DNA from: Trichuris trichiura
Lineage: Eukaryota > Nematoda > Enoplea > Trichinellida > Trichuridae
Assembly (NCBI GenBank): GCA_037903355.1
Contig: JBAJFE010000014.1
Location: 1,178,001-1,242,000, forward strand
Direction of reading: 5' to 3'
Length of the DNA stretch: 64,000 nucleotides
The notes under the pieces were generated by a model that searched no databases, was not told where the DNA came from, and was given only the letters and a program-made list of their open reading frames with translations. A program made the position numbers and the translations under genes. Positions 25,601 to 35,627 of this stretch are shown piece after piece. The stretch's first letter is position 1, and the number at the start of each line of letters is the position of its first letter.

Positions 25601-28600
25601 CAAAGCCGTGAACCGAAGATCAACCATGATGTTCAGAAAATGAATGAAACTGTCGCAGAACAAATTCCTAAAGTTTTTTTCATATTTTACAACCGTTTCG
25701 ATCGCAGCGATAACTCTTTTGAATTTAGATCCTCCGCATTTCACCACTAAATTAAACAGCAGCATAAAATCAGCTCGTGGAAGCCAGATAACACTTTCCT
25801 GTACTGCAGCAGCGGAACCAACTCCTAGCATTAAATGGTTCAAGGTAAGGCTACGTAACGTTTGCTGCTACCCTTCTTTCACAATTTATTATGAGTTACG
25901 CTACGCAAAGTTTGTGTAAAAAAATTTCTGGAACTCAAAAGAAGCACAGAAATAGTTCTTTGAATAGGGTATCTCTTCTCTGTTGCTACTAACGCACTGC
26001 CTGACATTGCTTTAGAAATGTTTATGCTTAGCACAATATTATATATTCTAGGAAGGAAAACTTCTGCATACTGGAAACGATTTGGTCATACCTAACACAA
26101 CGTACAAGGATCATGGTGAATATGAATGCATTGCTTCAAACGTAGTTGCAACTATAAAACAGAGCGTTACATTGAAAGTAACTGGTAAAAAAGCGCGGAG
26201 ACATAAAAGCAAAGCATCCGCTCTTTTGCACTGCAGATACTCCTCCTCAAAAGCTTCAGTATGCAACCGTAAAAATTGCCAGTAAGGAGGCCACCTTGCA
26301 ATGGAATCCTGGATTTGATGGTGGCCATGAACAGCATTTTATTGTGAGGTGAGGTTCCCAAGATAGTATTCAGGTGTTTACCAGCAACAATAGATTTTTA
26401 TAGGTACAGGAAAGGTTCAGTTTACGATAGTTGGACAACTGTGAACGTGTCTAAGGAGTTTAGAGCTGTTATTGATGGTTTGACTCCGGATACCAATTAC
26501 GTTTTTGAAATTGTACCTGTCAATGCAGTGGGTGAGGGCCAGAGCACAATACTCGAAGCCCAGACGCAGCATGGTTAGCGAAAAAGCCTTCTGCCTTAGA
26601 GCTTAATAATAAATTTAAACTTTTTAATCTACTCTTTACATTAACTCACATTTGCAGAATCCATATCAAAGAATGAAACAGGTATTTACACCGAAGATTG
26701 GCCTGTTGCGAAATCTCTGGATTCTTTTGGGAGAAGAAAGCCCACTAAACCACTCGGCCTGAACGTCAGTGCCAGTCCATTGTCAGTTGTTCTTCGATGG
26801 AGCCCTGGAAAAGCCAGTAATGTGCCCGTGTACTATTACAGTGTCGAATATCGGCAAGGTCGAAGGTATGAATAGTTTGTTTCCTCGGGATAAGCGAATT
26901 TTTTTTGTTTAAGTTCTCCCCGTTCTGCGGTCACTGGGAAAGCGCGAAATGAGCAGGAACTTTTTCATTCCAGCCACGTTGCCAGTAGCCGAGTGGAGGC
27001 TTTGCATCTCAATATGAGCGGTTCTCTGTTCGAGCCAGGAACAATCTATGAGCTACGAGTACGCTCACATTCGATGTTTACTGCAAGTGACCCCAGCAAA
27101 GTGTTATTTCGTATGCCATATGGTAATCAGTAACCTTATTCAGTTTTATAATCACAGAAGCTGCTTATAAACGCTCTATTAAATGTTCATGTTCGTTAAC
27201 TTATTTTCTTCTTTTTACATTTACAGGTAGGGGCATTTACTTCTCAACCTTCTCATGGGTAGCCGGTGGCTTGATTGTCTTGGTATTACTTTTGACTATT
27301 ATCCTATGTGTCGTCAAAGCCCAATCAGCAAAAAGATCGAAAAAAGTTCCCACCTCTAAGGTCGATGGATTCAATTACCCACTCGGTAATGCTACCCATA
27401 TATTTCACTTGTCTTTTGATTACTTACGCTTCAGAGAAAACGCCTTTTGCCAACGGTCAAGTCAACGAAGAAGGAAGCTGTGGGTTTCACGATAATGATG
27501 ACCTGTAAGTTACAACAACATTTTACTGATTGTTGTAAGAATGAGGAATGCAACAATTATCAAATTATCAGGGCCCATACTTAACCCTCTCCAAAGAACA
27601 ATCTACGCTTCTTGCAGAAGCACACTTCCAGTATGACGAAACAGCCATTTTCAACGGATTCAATGAGCAAACATGGACTGCCGCGTTGTTATCTACATGT
27701 TAAATCAAGCGATATACATATGTCATAAATGTAGCAATCATTCGCGTTGTTTAAAAAATTATGTTAATAGTTTAGATTAGACGATAAACCTGTGAAAATT
27801 TGATTTCTTCGTACGGGACCGTATATTTTCATAATGCAAAGGTTTTATTACGGAGTAGTTCCCGTTTAAAACACCCGCTTTAAACCATAGAAACGACAGA
27901 AGACTCAAGTCACGCACACAATTTATACCCATAAATCACAACCGCTGAAGACGGGTCCCGGTCGACCCGAAAGCTCCGGAGTTTACGCGCATTAAAACTG
28001 GAACTACTCCGTAATAAAACCTTTGCATGATAAACCTGTGATGCAAAAACTGAATAGAACTACAAAAAAACATAAGGAGCATCAAATTCAGAATGTCCTT
28101 TTTAACTACTGGAATAGAAATTTAATGAATGCAAATCAAATGCATTTCTCAACGAGAAAGTCTGTTATTCAACAACGTTAATAGGGTAGAATGATGTTGA
28201 GTTCGAGTGGTGTTATCTTTCACGTAAATAAAAAATTTCAGGAAAAAGATTGTTTCCCTTTTCGTAAAGCGATGATGAGCTAAGCAGAAGGCAACATAAA
28301 CGCTTGTTATCCTGAACGAACTCAGTATCCTATGTTAGTACCATTGCACACTACAGTTGTACGAGAATTTGAATAAAATGTGCTATGAGAATTTGCTATG
28401 TCATAAGAAATTTAATTACATGTGTGTGATGCAGTAAAACGATGATTTCACAAGTGTATTGATTGATGTACGGCGCTTGATGTTGATATTTTCAGATCAG
28501 AACCATGGAAATGCAAGTATTCTAATTTGAGGTCGAAGTTCTTGCAAGAAGAGACCAGAAAATGGAACTTACAACACAGCAACTTTATTTCAAGGAATGA

Positions 28601-28856
28601 AATCCATCTTGCAAAACCAGAGTCAATTCCCAGCGATGATAATGGAACAGAACATGAATATGCTAGCATTAGAAAAAAAACGTACGGCAGTTTCGACAGT
28701 TTGTCAAGCGAGACGAATCATCTGATCAGTGCGGACAACGACATTTGCGTTGACAAAGAATGTGAAAATCAAGTGAAACTGTTCATGAACACCATAGCGT
28801 CAACGTATTTTAACGGAATTAATGAACCACATCAAAGAGAAAAACTGAAATCATGA
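7651..28856 (+). CDS. Turtle/IGSF9-like transmembrane protein (5 Ig, 2 FN3)
   Basis: Seventeen exons join in frame: 7651-7872, 21794-21937, 22038-22153, 22201-22363, 22523-22695, 23011-23125, 24696-24901, 25239-25329, 25729-25844, 26052-26184, 26237-26348, 26404-26573, 26658-26865, 26974-27122, 27227-27385, 27435-27504 and 28496-28856, about 902 residues. The order is a signal peptide remnant (ALSLWLVPMWAAKG), a V-type Ig (LPCTV, LEWVK, DSGLYWC), four further Ig domains each with paired Cys and a DxGxYxC motif, two FN3 domains (tails LTPDTNYVFEI and FEPGTIYELRV), one membrane helix encoded in 27227-27385, and a tail of about 170 residues with a possible SH2-binding YASI site. Domain boundaries are phase 1, and Ig domains are split by phase 0 or short introns. 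This order is that of Turtle/IGSF9 adhesion proteins, which act at neuronal surfaces in other animals. The exon with the initiator ATG is missing: no in-frame ATG precedes the signal-like stretch, and an acceptor TTTCAG ends at 7650. Confidence 0.88.
8641..8956. mobile_element. Foldback element RE1 (Penelope-related, retrozyme-like)
   Basis: Two long inverted arms face each other: 8641-8745 and the complementary stretch up to about 8925 share sequence around GGGTTTGGCCTGTTG and TGGATGAGCAAAT. The insertion is bracketed by CTGAGACAGTTT (8629-8640) and CTGAGACCAGTTT (8957-8969), a target duplication with a one-base indel. On the minus strand the centre reads CTGACGA, a CGGAAC/GTTCC stem, then AAA (8771-8796). 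This is the core seen in the Penelope terminal repeat and in other foldbacks here. The right tail (AAGCCTGTTAAAA) recurs in RE2 and RE7. Confidence 0.7.
10209..10239 (-). other. Decayed hammerhead-like core
   Basis: The minus strand reads CTGATGA, then a TGGAAC/GTCCTA stem around CAGAAAA, then AAAGC. Compared with RE5 the closing pair has changed from C-G to T-A on both sides, a compensatory change. No clear flanking arms or target duplication were found. This is probably an old relic of the foldback family. Confidence 0.35.
12477..14902 (-). CDS. Secreted DB/FN3/Ig-domain protein (C25G4.10-like)
   Basis: Two exons on the minus strand, 14902-14752 and 14095-12477, are separated by a phase-1 intron (GTGAGA ... 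TTTGCAG) and give 589 residues. ATG at 14900-14902 starts a hydrophobic stretch (IGPIIFWLLL) that serves as signal peptide or anchor. Next come a DB module (CCQSKGVSQLC ... MPCCSRRAKGADDLLCLHLC), an FN3 domain (PPVNVTTVSVGHRSASVQW ... LLPNTKYSVTIV), an Ig-like domain ending YALYRCLVRT, a second DB module (TKCCLKEQLEGTC ... YGPCCLRRKVPQVC), and a second FN3 domain (PPDNLRLVTD ... LPQQTRFEVVV). Paired Cys motifs and domain order match the nematode Ig/FN3 protein C25G4.10; the molecular role is not known to me. The whole gene lies inside an intron of the opposite-strand Turtle-like gene. Confidence 0.88.
16646..16930 (+). CDS. Weak candidate: 94-residue open frame
   Basis: ATG at 16646 opens a frame MSWLPHVYAQKKVTLETGG... 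to a stop at 16928-16930. Amino-acid composition looks protein-like (a leucine-rich helical middle), but there is no recognised domain, signal peptide or splice partner. It lies inside the 13.9 kb intron. It could be a nested single-exon gene or chance. Confidence 0.22.
   Translation: MSWLPHVYAQKKVTLETGGPLSLSGKVKELLESLTSWPSKVELADVLLRSYYIQNLQLVQLYTQEEFLFGFSQPQGVKKIRAICLPSRGVRFIG
21325..21531 (-). CDS. Weak candidate: 68-residue open frame with hydrophobic start
   Basis: Read on the minus strand from ATG at 21531, the frame begins MKAKGLSKVLYLALTLFKY, which could be a signal anchor, and continues with a charged segment to TAA. No family is recognised. It is only about 260 bp from an exon on the other strand, and chance is a serious alternative. 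Confidence 0.18.
   Translation of the reverse strand: MKAKGLSKVLYLALTLFKYTVLVDFCHLNTSSIELTKEAVENKITLEARLSEFCPSEKAGKHQTLNSV
23394..23413 (-). other. Hammerhead-like core without clear element ends
   Basis: On the minus strand, ACCG precedes CTGATGA (23413-23407). A variable interior follows, then CCGAAAGC, with the flanking sequence reaching about 23380. The ordering is the same as in the Penelope terminal repeat. It lies in an intron of the Turtle-like gene. Neither inverted arms nor flanking direct repeats were found, so only the core is claimed. Confidence 0.4.
25385..25632. mobile_element. Foldback element RE2
   Basis: The arms at about 25433-25525 and 25524-25622 are inverted copies sharing GGCTTTGGCCTGT and AGAATTTTCTAACAATTTG at the hairpin tip. 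The family resemblance to RE1 is clear in both arms. The left side continues into an inverted copy of the AAGCCTGTTA tail that RE1 and RE7 carry on the right. The CTGANGA core is missing, so this is an internally deleted copy. Target duplication is unclear. It lies within the intron between the two exons 25239-25329 and 25729-25844. Confidence 0.65.
27796..28028 (+). mobile_element. Foldback element RE3: Penelope terminal repeat as a short insertion
   Basis: The element is flanked by the 13-bp direct repeat GATAAACCTGTGA at 27783-27795 and 28029-28041. Inside is a near-identical copy of the 3' terminal repeat of the Penelope pair (27861-28028), preceded by an inverted copy of its tail including GTACGGGACCGTA. 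The plus strand carries CTGAAGA (27945-27951), a 6-bp stem CGGGTC/GACCCG, then AAAGC and a small hairpin CTCCGGAG. No protein is encoded. This is a non-autonomous or severely 5'-truncated insertion. It lies in the last intron of the Turtle-like gene. Confidence 0.85.
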
Positions 28857-30518
28857 ATTTCGCTTATGTGGGACGAACGCATTGATTCTGGCTTTTGACT
28901 TCTCCGGTGAAACAATCCGTTTTAATACGAACATCAAATTCAGCGTTGCAATCCTGTTCATTTGAGCGGGAAATGAGGAAGAAAGCTTTCATGTGCATCC
29001 AAGCTAACCAACGAAGAGGATAGGCATGCCTCACTACGAAATACCTGCTACGATTTACGAACCCGCACTGAGTAGTGTCACTGCGCTAATTCAGACGCTC
29101 ATTCTGACACTGAAACAAAGTTGTGTTCACACAACGTTGAGTTTGATTTCTTTTCTCTAGGACCCAAGGCGAGCTTTAAATTAAGCAATAAAGTCCCATT
29201 CCCCCGAAGTTATCGTGCTTGATGAACACGCTGCAGTAGAAAACAGGCCTAACTTTATCAAGCTCACATTTTAAAAAACGTGAATTGTTCTTCGTTTTCT
29301 CTGATATGCTAATGCCCAGATACGGCCGGTTTTAAAACTGCGAACTTTTGCGCAATAAAGAGCTTCATCCTACCGACTTCATCTGAAAGAACGCAACGCA
29401 GCTATAAAGAAACAATGTAATCATTGTTTCTTTATAGCCTCTTTTACTTACAGAACTGCGTGTTCAATAAAATTTACACGTAATTTAGCCTACAAAAGCA
29501 GTCTTAATTATTATATATGAGCAAAATTCTATTTAGTTTTTCCGTCAGCCTTAAATGTGTATCTGAGGTCAAGCTGGAAGAACGGTGACTATTCAAAATA
29601 GTATCCATACATTCTACGACATTTTCTCAACGTTCTGACAGCCATTGAGCTCTATTGTAATGGAAGGACAGCTCTGGCTCAAAGGAATGAACCATCCATT
29701 TTTTGAACTGCTCAAATTCTTGGAACGCTGCTCGCATACATCATACTGCATAAACCAGAGCACATTGTAACCGACTGAAAAAATGTATGGGGAAATCGTC
29801 GCGTAACATGACTCTTTCCAGTCTAACTACCGGACGGTGCCCTTCATCGTTAACGAGACGTAAGATCGTGAGTTGTTGCACAGCATAAGAGCTTCACGCT
29901 GGCAAGGCGCCGTAATACATAAGCTAATTTCGTGACCAGTGAGGAGTAGACTTTATCTGTCCTACATGCAGCGACTCATGAGAAATTGAACCGTGCTGAT
30001 AAGTGACATTCTTCAGATAGGCTCGCTGCTGCAAGGCTTTCAATTACTTATTATATTTAATACATCATTTATTAATACGTCGAGAAAAATTCGCAATATT
30101 GTCACAGTAAAGAAATGTAATGAAAAGGGCAGCTTTCTAGCTCATTCCTCACAGGGCAGGAAAAAGAAGAACTGCGTAGCTCCATAAAGTCATTATAAAG
30201 CCGTTTTTTCATAGCAGTTCATGTCTTCTCCAAGTAGCTGCAAAACTATTTGCATTGTTGCATTACTTTGTAATTGCAGATAAACATTTCTTAATTAACA
30301 GATAGATAAATCATCAATTTAGAGAAAACTTGCCGAAATGTAGGACCAGATGATCTAGGCATTTTAGAGCTCTCTAATCAAGTCATTTTTAGCAAATATT
30401 TTTGAAAAAGAGCTGGCTCATTAGACTGCGCAACTTCAACCTACGTAAGTGGACAGCTCCTTCGGCTAAGGTTTACAGTCGTGTTACAGGGAAATAGCAA
30501 GGAACCAAGGTAGTTCCC
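28857..30518. other. 3' flank of the Turtle-like gene and intergenic DNA
   Basis: AATAAA at 29187-29192 is a plausible polyadenylation signal 330 bp past the stop codon. A perfect short hairpin at 29401-29438 is listed separately. I see no other gene. Confidence 0.5.
29401..29438. repeat. Perfect 17-bp inverted repeat with 4-nt loop
   Basis: GCTATAAAGAAACAATG, loop TAAT, then the exact reverse complement. It is 210 bp past the candidate poly(A) signal. No target duplication was seen. It may be a transcription-end hairpin, a small RNA precursor or a tiny foldback. Confidence 0.6.
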
Positions 30519-30600
30519 GACGAGGTGGCCGAGCGGTTAAGGCGATGGACTGCTAATCCATTGGGGTTTCCCCGCGTGAGTTCGAATCTCACCCTCGTCG
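30519..30600 (+). tRNA. tRNA-Ser (anticodon GCU)
   Basis: The 82-nt gene has the acceptor stem GACGAGG/CCTCGTC with discriminator G, anticodon loop CTGCTAA (GCT), a long variable arm GGGGTTTCCCC typical of class II serine tRNA, and the T loop TTCGAAT. Internal promoter boxes TGGCCGAGCGG (A) and GAGTTCGAATC (B) are intact. It reads AGC/AGU codons. There is no intron and no encoded CCA. No run of four T follows within about 50 bp, which is unusual for RNA polymerase III termination. The Penelope insertion begins 196 bp downstream. Confidence 0.96.
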
Positions 30601-31162
30601 TGCATGCGTCTAATAAACAAATTAGAAAAAGTTTGAAACTTGATATTCACGCGTTTGAATATGGGTAATAGCATGCGGAATGAGTTTGAAACAATCAGCT
30701 GTTAGTAATCGAGATCAGTAAATCATCTAGTACACTGCGCTTGTTCTAGTATATAGTCCTTTCCTGTTTACGTAGTTTCTTTCTGTTTCTTTTGTTCATA
30801 ACGCAAAAGTTTTATTACGGAGTAGTTCCCGTTTTAATGCGCGTGAACTCCGGAGCTTTCGGGTTGACCGGGACCCGTCTTCAGCGGTTGTGACTTATGG
30901 GTATAAATTGTGTGCGTGACTTGAGTCTTCTGTCGTTTCTATGGCTTAAAGCGGGTGTTTTAAAGTTCTCTGTTGGTGGTCTTCTGTTTGTATGGTATGT
31001 AATTGTCCGTTATTCGCATTTCTTTCATGTACGATCGTTATTTCTTCTTCCACGTGCTCCATGTGCTCTTGTATCGCGTCCAATTATTGAGCAGCAGTCG
31101 TAGCGTGCCACGATATTTGTCCAAATTTCACTTACGTCTGCTCCTTGGTCGCGGTTGTATGT

Positions 31163-33380
31163 TTAGTTGTGTCTTATGTAGAGGGCTTCTTTGATTCTTC
31201 TTAATCGTAGGTTGTTTTCGTAACATAAGACTTTCGGGTTGAGCGTTTGGTTACATTGTGTGGCATGTTCTGCCACAGCAGAGGCCTGTTTGGCTTTTTC
31301 CATGGTGATTATCGGGTTTAGAATTGGTCTTCCTCTTTGCGTAGTCTCATGGCCACTGCTATTGAGCATGGCCTTTGCATTATTGTAACTTGTAAGCTTT
31401 TTTAAGTGTTCGTTAAATCTATGTTCCAAGGTGTTCCCCGTTTTGCCAATATAAATTCCAGAGCAAGAGCATTCGACTGCGTATACTAATCCTGTTTTCT
31501 TGTTTGTTGGGATCTTTGTTTTGTCTGAGCGAAGAATTGATCTGAGGTTAGGGGAGCCCTTGAAGAAAACTCTGAAACCTAATGTTCTTCCTAACCGGGT
31601 AATTTTTTCTCCTAAGCTTGCCACATAGGGAATAACTGAGCATGGCTGGTGCGAAGCGTTTTCTGCCCTAGATTCACGTTTGCGAAGCTTGTAGTTGAGC
31701 ACTTGGCTAATAAAGGGCCTGGGATATACGTTCTTGTAGAAAATTTTTCGAATGTAGTTGAACTCTGGTTGAAGATATTCAGGACTACATAATTTCATTG
31801 CTCGGTCTATCATTCCGGAGAAGATACCACGCATTACTGATCTGGGGTGATGTGATGAGAAGTTGAGGTACTGATCCGTGTGCGTGGGTTTTCTATATAC
31901 TTTGGTTTCGTTTCGCCCATCGTTTGTGCGGATAATTAAAACGTCTAGAAAGGGTAGGGTGTTGTTGTCTTCTTTTTCCATTGTGAAAACAATTTGGTTC
32001 GGGCGAATGTTGTTGAGGAATTGTAAAAATTGTTCTTCCTTTCCAGCTTTAATGATTACGAATATGTCGTCTACGTACCTTTTGAAAAGGCGTGAGGCTA
32101 TGTGTCTGTCTACCGTTGCGAACATTTGTCTTTCAAAGCTTTCCATAAATGTTTCTGCTAATACTGGAGATAAGGAGCTGCCCATAGGTACTCCGCTAGA
32201 TTGTTTGTAGTACTTGTTATCAAAAGTGAAATGATTGCCTTCTTCCATGCAAAAGGAAACCAGTTTGACAATGTGAAAGGGATTTAGTTTAGTTCTGGTG
32301 GGTAGACTGGTGTCTGCATTGAGGAGATTGTATTGGATCTCAAGTGTATCTGATATGGGGATGCTCGGGAATAGTTCTTTTACATCATAGCTAACCAGAA
32401 TTTCATCTGGTTCTAGGTAGTGACTCCGGATTTCGTTGATAAAAGTTTTGCTATTTTTGATAAAAGACGGCTCCTTGCCAGTAAGTGGTTTGATGATCGT
32501 TCCTAAGTATCGACTGAGTTCACTTGTGATACTATTAATGGTGAATACTATTGGTCTCATTGGAATTCCTGGTTCGTGTACTTTTGGGAGACCATAGAGC
32601 TCAGGGGTTCTGAAGTTCGATGCAAACTTAAGATGTGTTATCATTTTGTTGATTTCAGGTTTTTTGGTCTCTGTAGCAGATGTGATGAGGAGAGATCGAA
32701 GATTTTTCTAAGATAGCTGTCATTTTTTCCATGTAGGTGTTTCTGTCTAGTAGAACTATTTTATTCCCTTTATCAGCTTTAGTGATAATTCTGTTGGGTT
32801 GATTTCGAAGCTGATGTAGGCAGTTCATCTCATGTCGACTTAAGTTAGGAGTGGCGTTGAAGCGGTGATTTAAGATTAATGTAGATAAAGTGCTTTTGAT
32901 CTGTCTGGCTCTTTGTGGGTCCGTCGAAGATAAGCTGTCTTCAACTGAGGTAATGATATCGAGAATGGGTGGTCGTTTGGGGGTGGGAACGAAATTCAGT
33001 CCCTTTTTTAGTATGGCCTTCTCACTTTCACTTAGAGGACAGGAGCTAAGGTTTACTATTGTTGTATTTTGTTCCGACTCAGTGGTCCCTTGTAAGCTAT
33101 TACTGTAGGTATTTAGAGAAATCACTGGGAAACTCGCTTGAAGTCTATCGAATTTTCTTTTTAATACCTGTATTTGTGTTGTGCAAACTGTTCCTGCGGC
33201 CACCTCCACATGTCTGACCAAGGCTTCGTAAATTGCTCTCTGTAGCTGGTTTCTGAGGTAACTGAGTGTGTTGTTGTAGTTTGCTCTTAAATTCGCTAGT
33301 GTAAATCTGTGTTGTCTTATAACGTTTTTGAGCAGAGATAATCCAGCGAAAAACAGGATTCGTTTTGAGTGACTATCCAC
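31163..33380 (-). pseudogene. Penelope-like RT/GIY-YIG protein, longer copy, frameshifted
   Basis: The frame starting at 33380 (MDSHSKRILFF) runs to 32655. The second frame, 32644-31163, carries the rest of the reverse transcriptase (including KRYVDDIFVI with its YxDD active site) and a C-terminal GIY-YIG domain (GIYIGKTG, then EHRFNEHLKKL). Comparison with the plus-strand copy shows a 50-bp deletion at about 32709, between KMTAIL and the segment with LRSLLIT, which shifts the frame. The two frames would otherwise make one protein of about 750 residues, normal for Penelope elements. The active-site motifs of this copy are preserved, so the deletion is its only obvious defect. Confidence 0.9.
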
Positions 33381-33430
33381 ATTCTGGCCCCACTTTAGTT
33401 GGAAGCACTTCGGTAGAATTTTGTGGTCTG

Positions 33431-35224
33431 GCCAGACAGATCAAAAGCACTTTATCTACATTAATCTTAAATCACCGTTTCAACGCCACTCCTAACTTAA
33501 GTCGACATGAGATGAACTGCCTACATCAGCTTCGAAATCAACCCAACAGAATTATCACTAAAGCTGATAAAAGCAATAAAATAGTTCTACTAGACAGAAA
33601 CACCTACATGGAAAAAATGACAGCTATCCTAAGCACCAGCAATTATGCCCCTTTACCCACTGACCCTACAGAAACTTCCCAGAAAAATCTTCGATCTCTC
33701 CTCATCACATATGCTACAGAGACCAAAAAACCTGAAATCAACAAAATGAAAACACATCTTAAGTTTGCATCGAACTTCAGAACCCCTGAGCTCTATGGTC
33801 TCCCAAAAGTACACAAACCAGGAATTCCAATGCGACCAATAGTATCCACTATTAATAGTATCACAAGTGAACTCAGTCGATACTTAGGAACGATCATCAA
33901 ACCACTTACTGGCAAGGAGCCGTCTTTTATCAAAAATAGCAAAACTTTTATCAACGAAATCCAGAGTCACTACCTAGAACCAGATGAGATTCTGGCTAGC
34001 TATGATGTAAAAGAACTATTCCCGAGCATCCCCATATCAGATACACTTGAGATCCTATACAATCTCCTCAATGCAGACACCAGTCTACCCACCAGAACTA
34101 AACTAAATCCCTTTCACATTGTAAAACTGGTTTCCTTTTGCATGGAAGAAGGCAATCATTTCACTTTTGATAACAAGTACTACAAACAATCTAGCGGAGT
34201 ACCTATGGGCAGCCCCTTATCTCCAGTATTAGCAGAAATATTTATGGAAAGCTTTGAAAGACAAATGTTCGCAACGGTAGACAGACACATAGCTCCACGC
34301 CTTTTCAAAAGGCACGTAGACGACATATTCATAATCATTAAAGTTGGAAAGGAAGAACAATTTTTACAATTCCTCAGCAACATTCGCCCGAACCAAATTG
34401 TTTTCACAATGTAAAAAGAAGACAACAACACCCTACCCTTTCTAGACGTTTTAATTATCCGCACAAACGATGGGCTAAAAACCAAAGTATATAGAAAACC
34501 CACGCACACGGATCAGTACCTCAACTTCTCATCACATCACCCCGGATCAGTAATGCGCGGTATCTTCTCCGGAATGATAGACCGAGCAATGAAATTATGT
34601 AGTCCTGAATATCTTCAACCAGAGTTCAACTACATTCGAAACATTTTCTACAAGAACGGATATCCCAGGCCCTTTATTAGCCAAGTGCTCAACTACAAGC
34701 TTCGCAAACGTGAATCTAGGGCAGAAAACGCTTCGCACCAGCCATGCTCAGTTATTCCCTATGTGGCAAGCTTAGGAGAAAAAATTACCCGGTTAGGAAG
34801 AACATTAGATTTCAGAGTTTTTTTCAAGGGCTCCCCTAACCTCAGATCAATTCTTCGCTCAGACAAAACAAAGATCCCAACAAACAAGAAAACAGGATTA
34901 GTATACGCAGTCGAATGCTCTTGCTCTGGAATTTATATTGGCAAAACGGGGAACACCTTGGAACATAGATTTAACGAACACTTAAAAAAGCTTACAAGTT
35001 ACAATAATGCAAAGGCCATGCTCAATAGCAGTGGCCATGAGACTACGCAAAGAGGAAGACCAATTCTAAACCCGATAATCACCATGGAAAAAGCCAAACA
35101 GGCCTCTGCTGTGGCAGAACATGCCACACAATGTAACCAAACGCTCAACCCGAAAGTCTTATGTTACGAAAACAACCTACGATTAAGAAGAATCAAAGAA
35201 GCCCTCTACATAAGACACAACTAA
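33431..35224 (+). pseudogene. Penelope-like RT/GIY-YIG protein, 5'-truncated copy with nonsense codon
   Basis: Homology to the other copy begins abruptly at GCCAGACAG (about 33431), so roughly the first 165 residues are missing. A TAA at 34412-34414 replaces GAA after IVFTM, and the same frame continues to 35224. The active-site motif reads RHVDDIF instead of RYVDDIF, a second likely inactivating change. The GIY-YIG domain (GIYIGKTG) is complete. Near identity to the minus-strand copy indicates recent common origin. Confidence 0.9.
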
Positions 35225-35627
35225 ACATACAACCGCGACCAAGGAGCAGACGTAAGTGAAATTTGGACAAATATCGTGGCACGCTACGACTGCTGCTCAA
35301 TAATTGGACGCGATACAAGAGCACATGGAGCACGTGGAAGAAGAAATAACGATCGTACATGAAAGAAATGCGAATAACGGACAATTACATACCATACAAA
35401 CAGAAGACCACCAACAGAGAACTTTAAAACACCCGCTTTAAGCCATAGAAACGACAGAAGACTCAAGTCACGCACACAATTTATACCCATAAATTACAAC
35501 CGCTGAAGACAGGTCCCGGTCGACCCGAAAGCTCCGGAGTTCACGCGCATTAAAACGGGAACTACTCCGTAATAAAACCTTTGCATTATGAAAATATACG
35601 GTCCCGTACGAAGAAATCACATTTTCA

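Larger units (their letters stand above)
30797..35627. mobile_element. Head-to-head pair of Penelope-like retroelements in one target duplication
   Basis: TGTTTCTTTTGTT occurs at 30784-30796 and again at 35628-35640, a 13-bp target-site duplication around the whole unit. Inside are two copies of one element in opposite orientation with their 5' ends meeting near 33.4 kb. The outer 350 bp on each side are inverted copies of the 3' untranslated and terminal repeat sequence, with ribozyme-like cores at 30848-30884 (-) and 35503-35540 (+). Penelope elements encode a reverse transcriptase fused to a GIY-YIG endonuclease, and both domains are visible in each copy. A single duplication around both copies implies one integration event. 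Neither copy is intact. Confidence 0.92.

Noticed and set aside
30848..30884. Penelope ends as viral LTRs
   Set aside because: The coding part has an RT with GIY-YIG and no gag, protease, RNase H or integrase, and target duplications are 13 bp rather than 4-6 bp.
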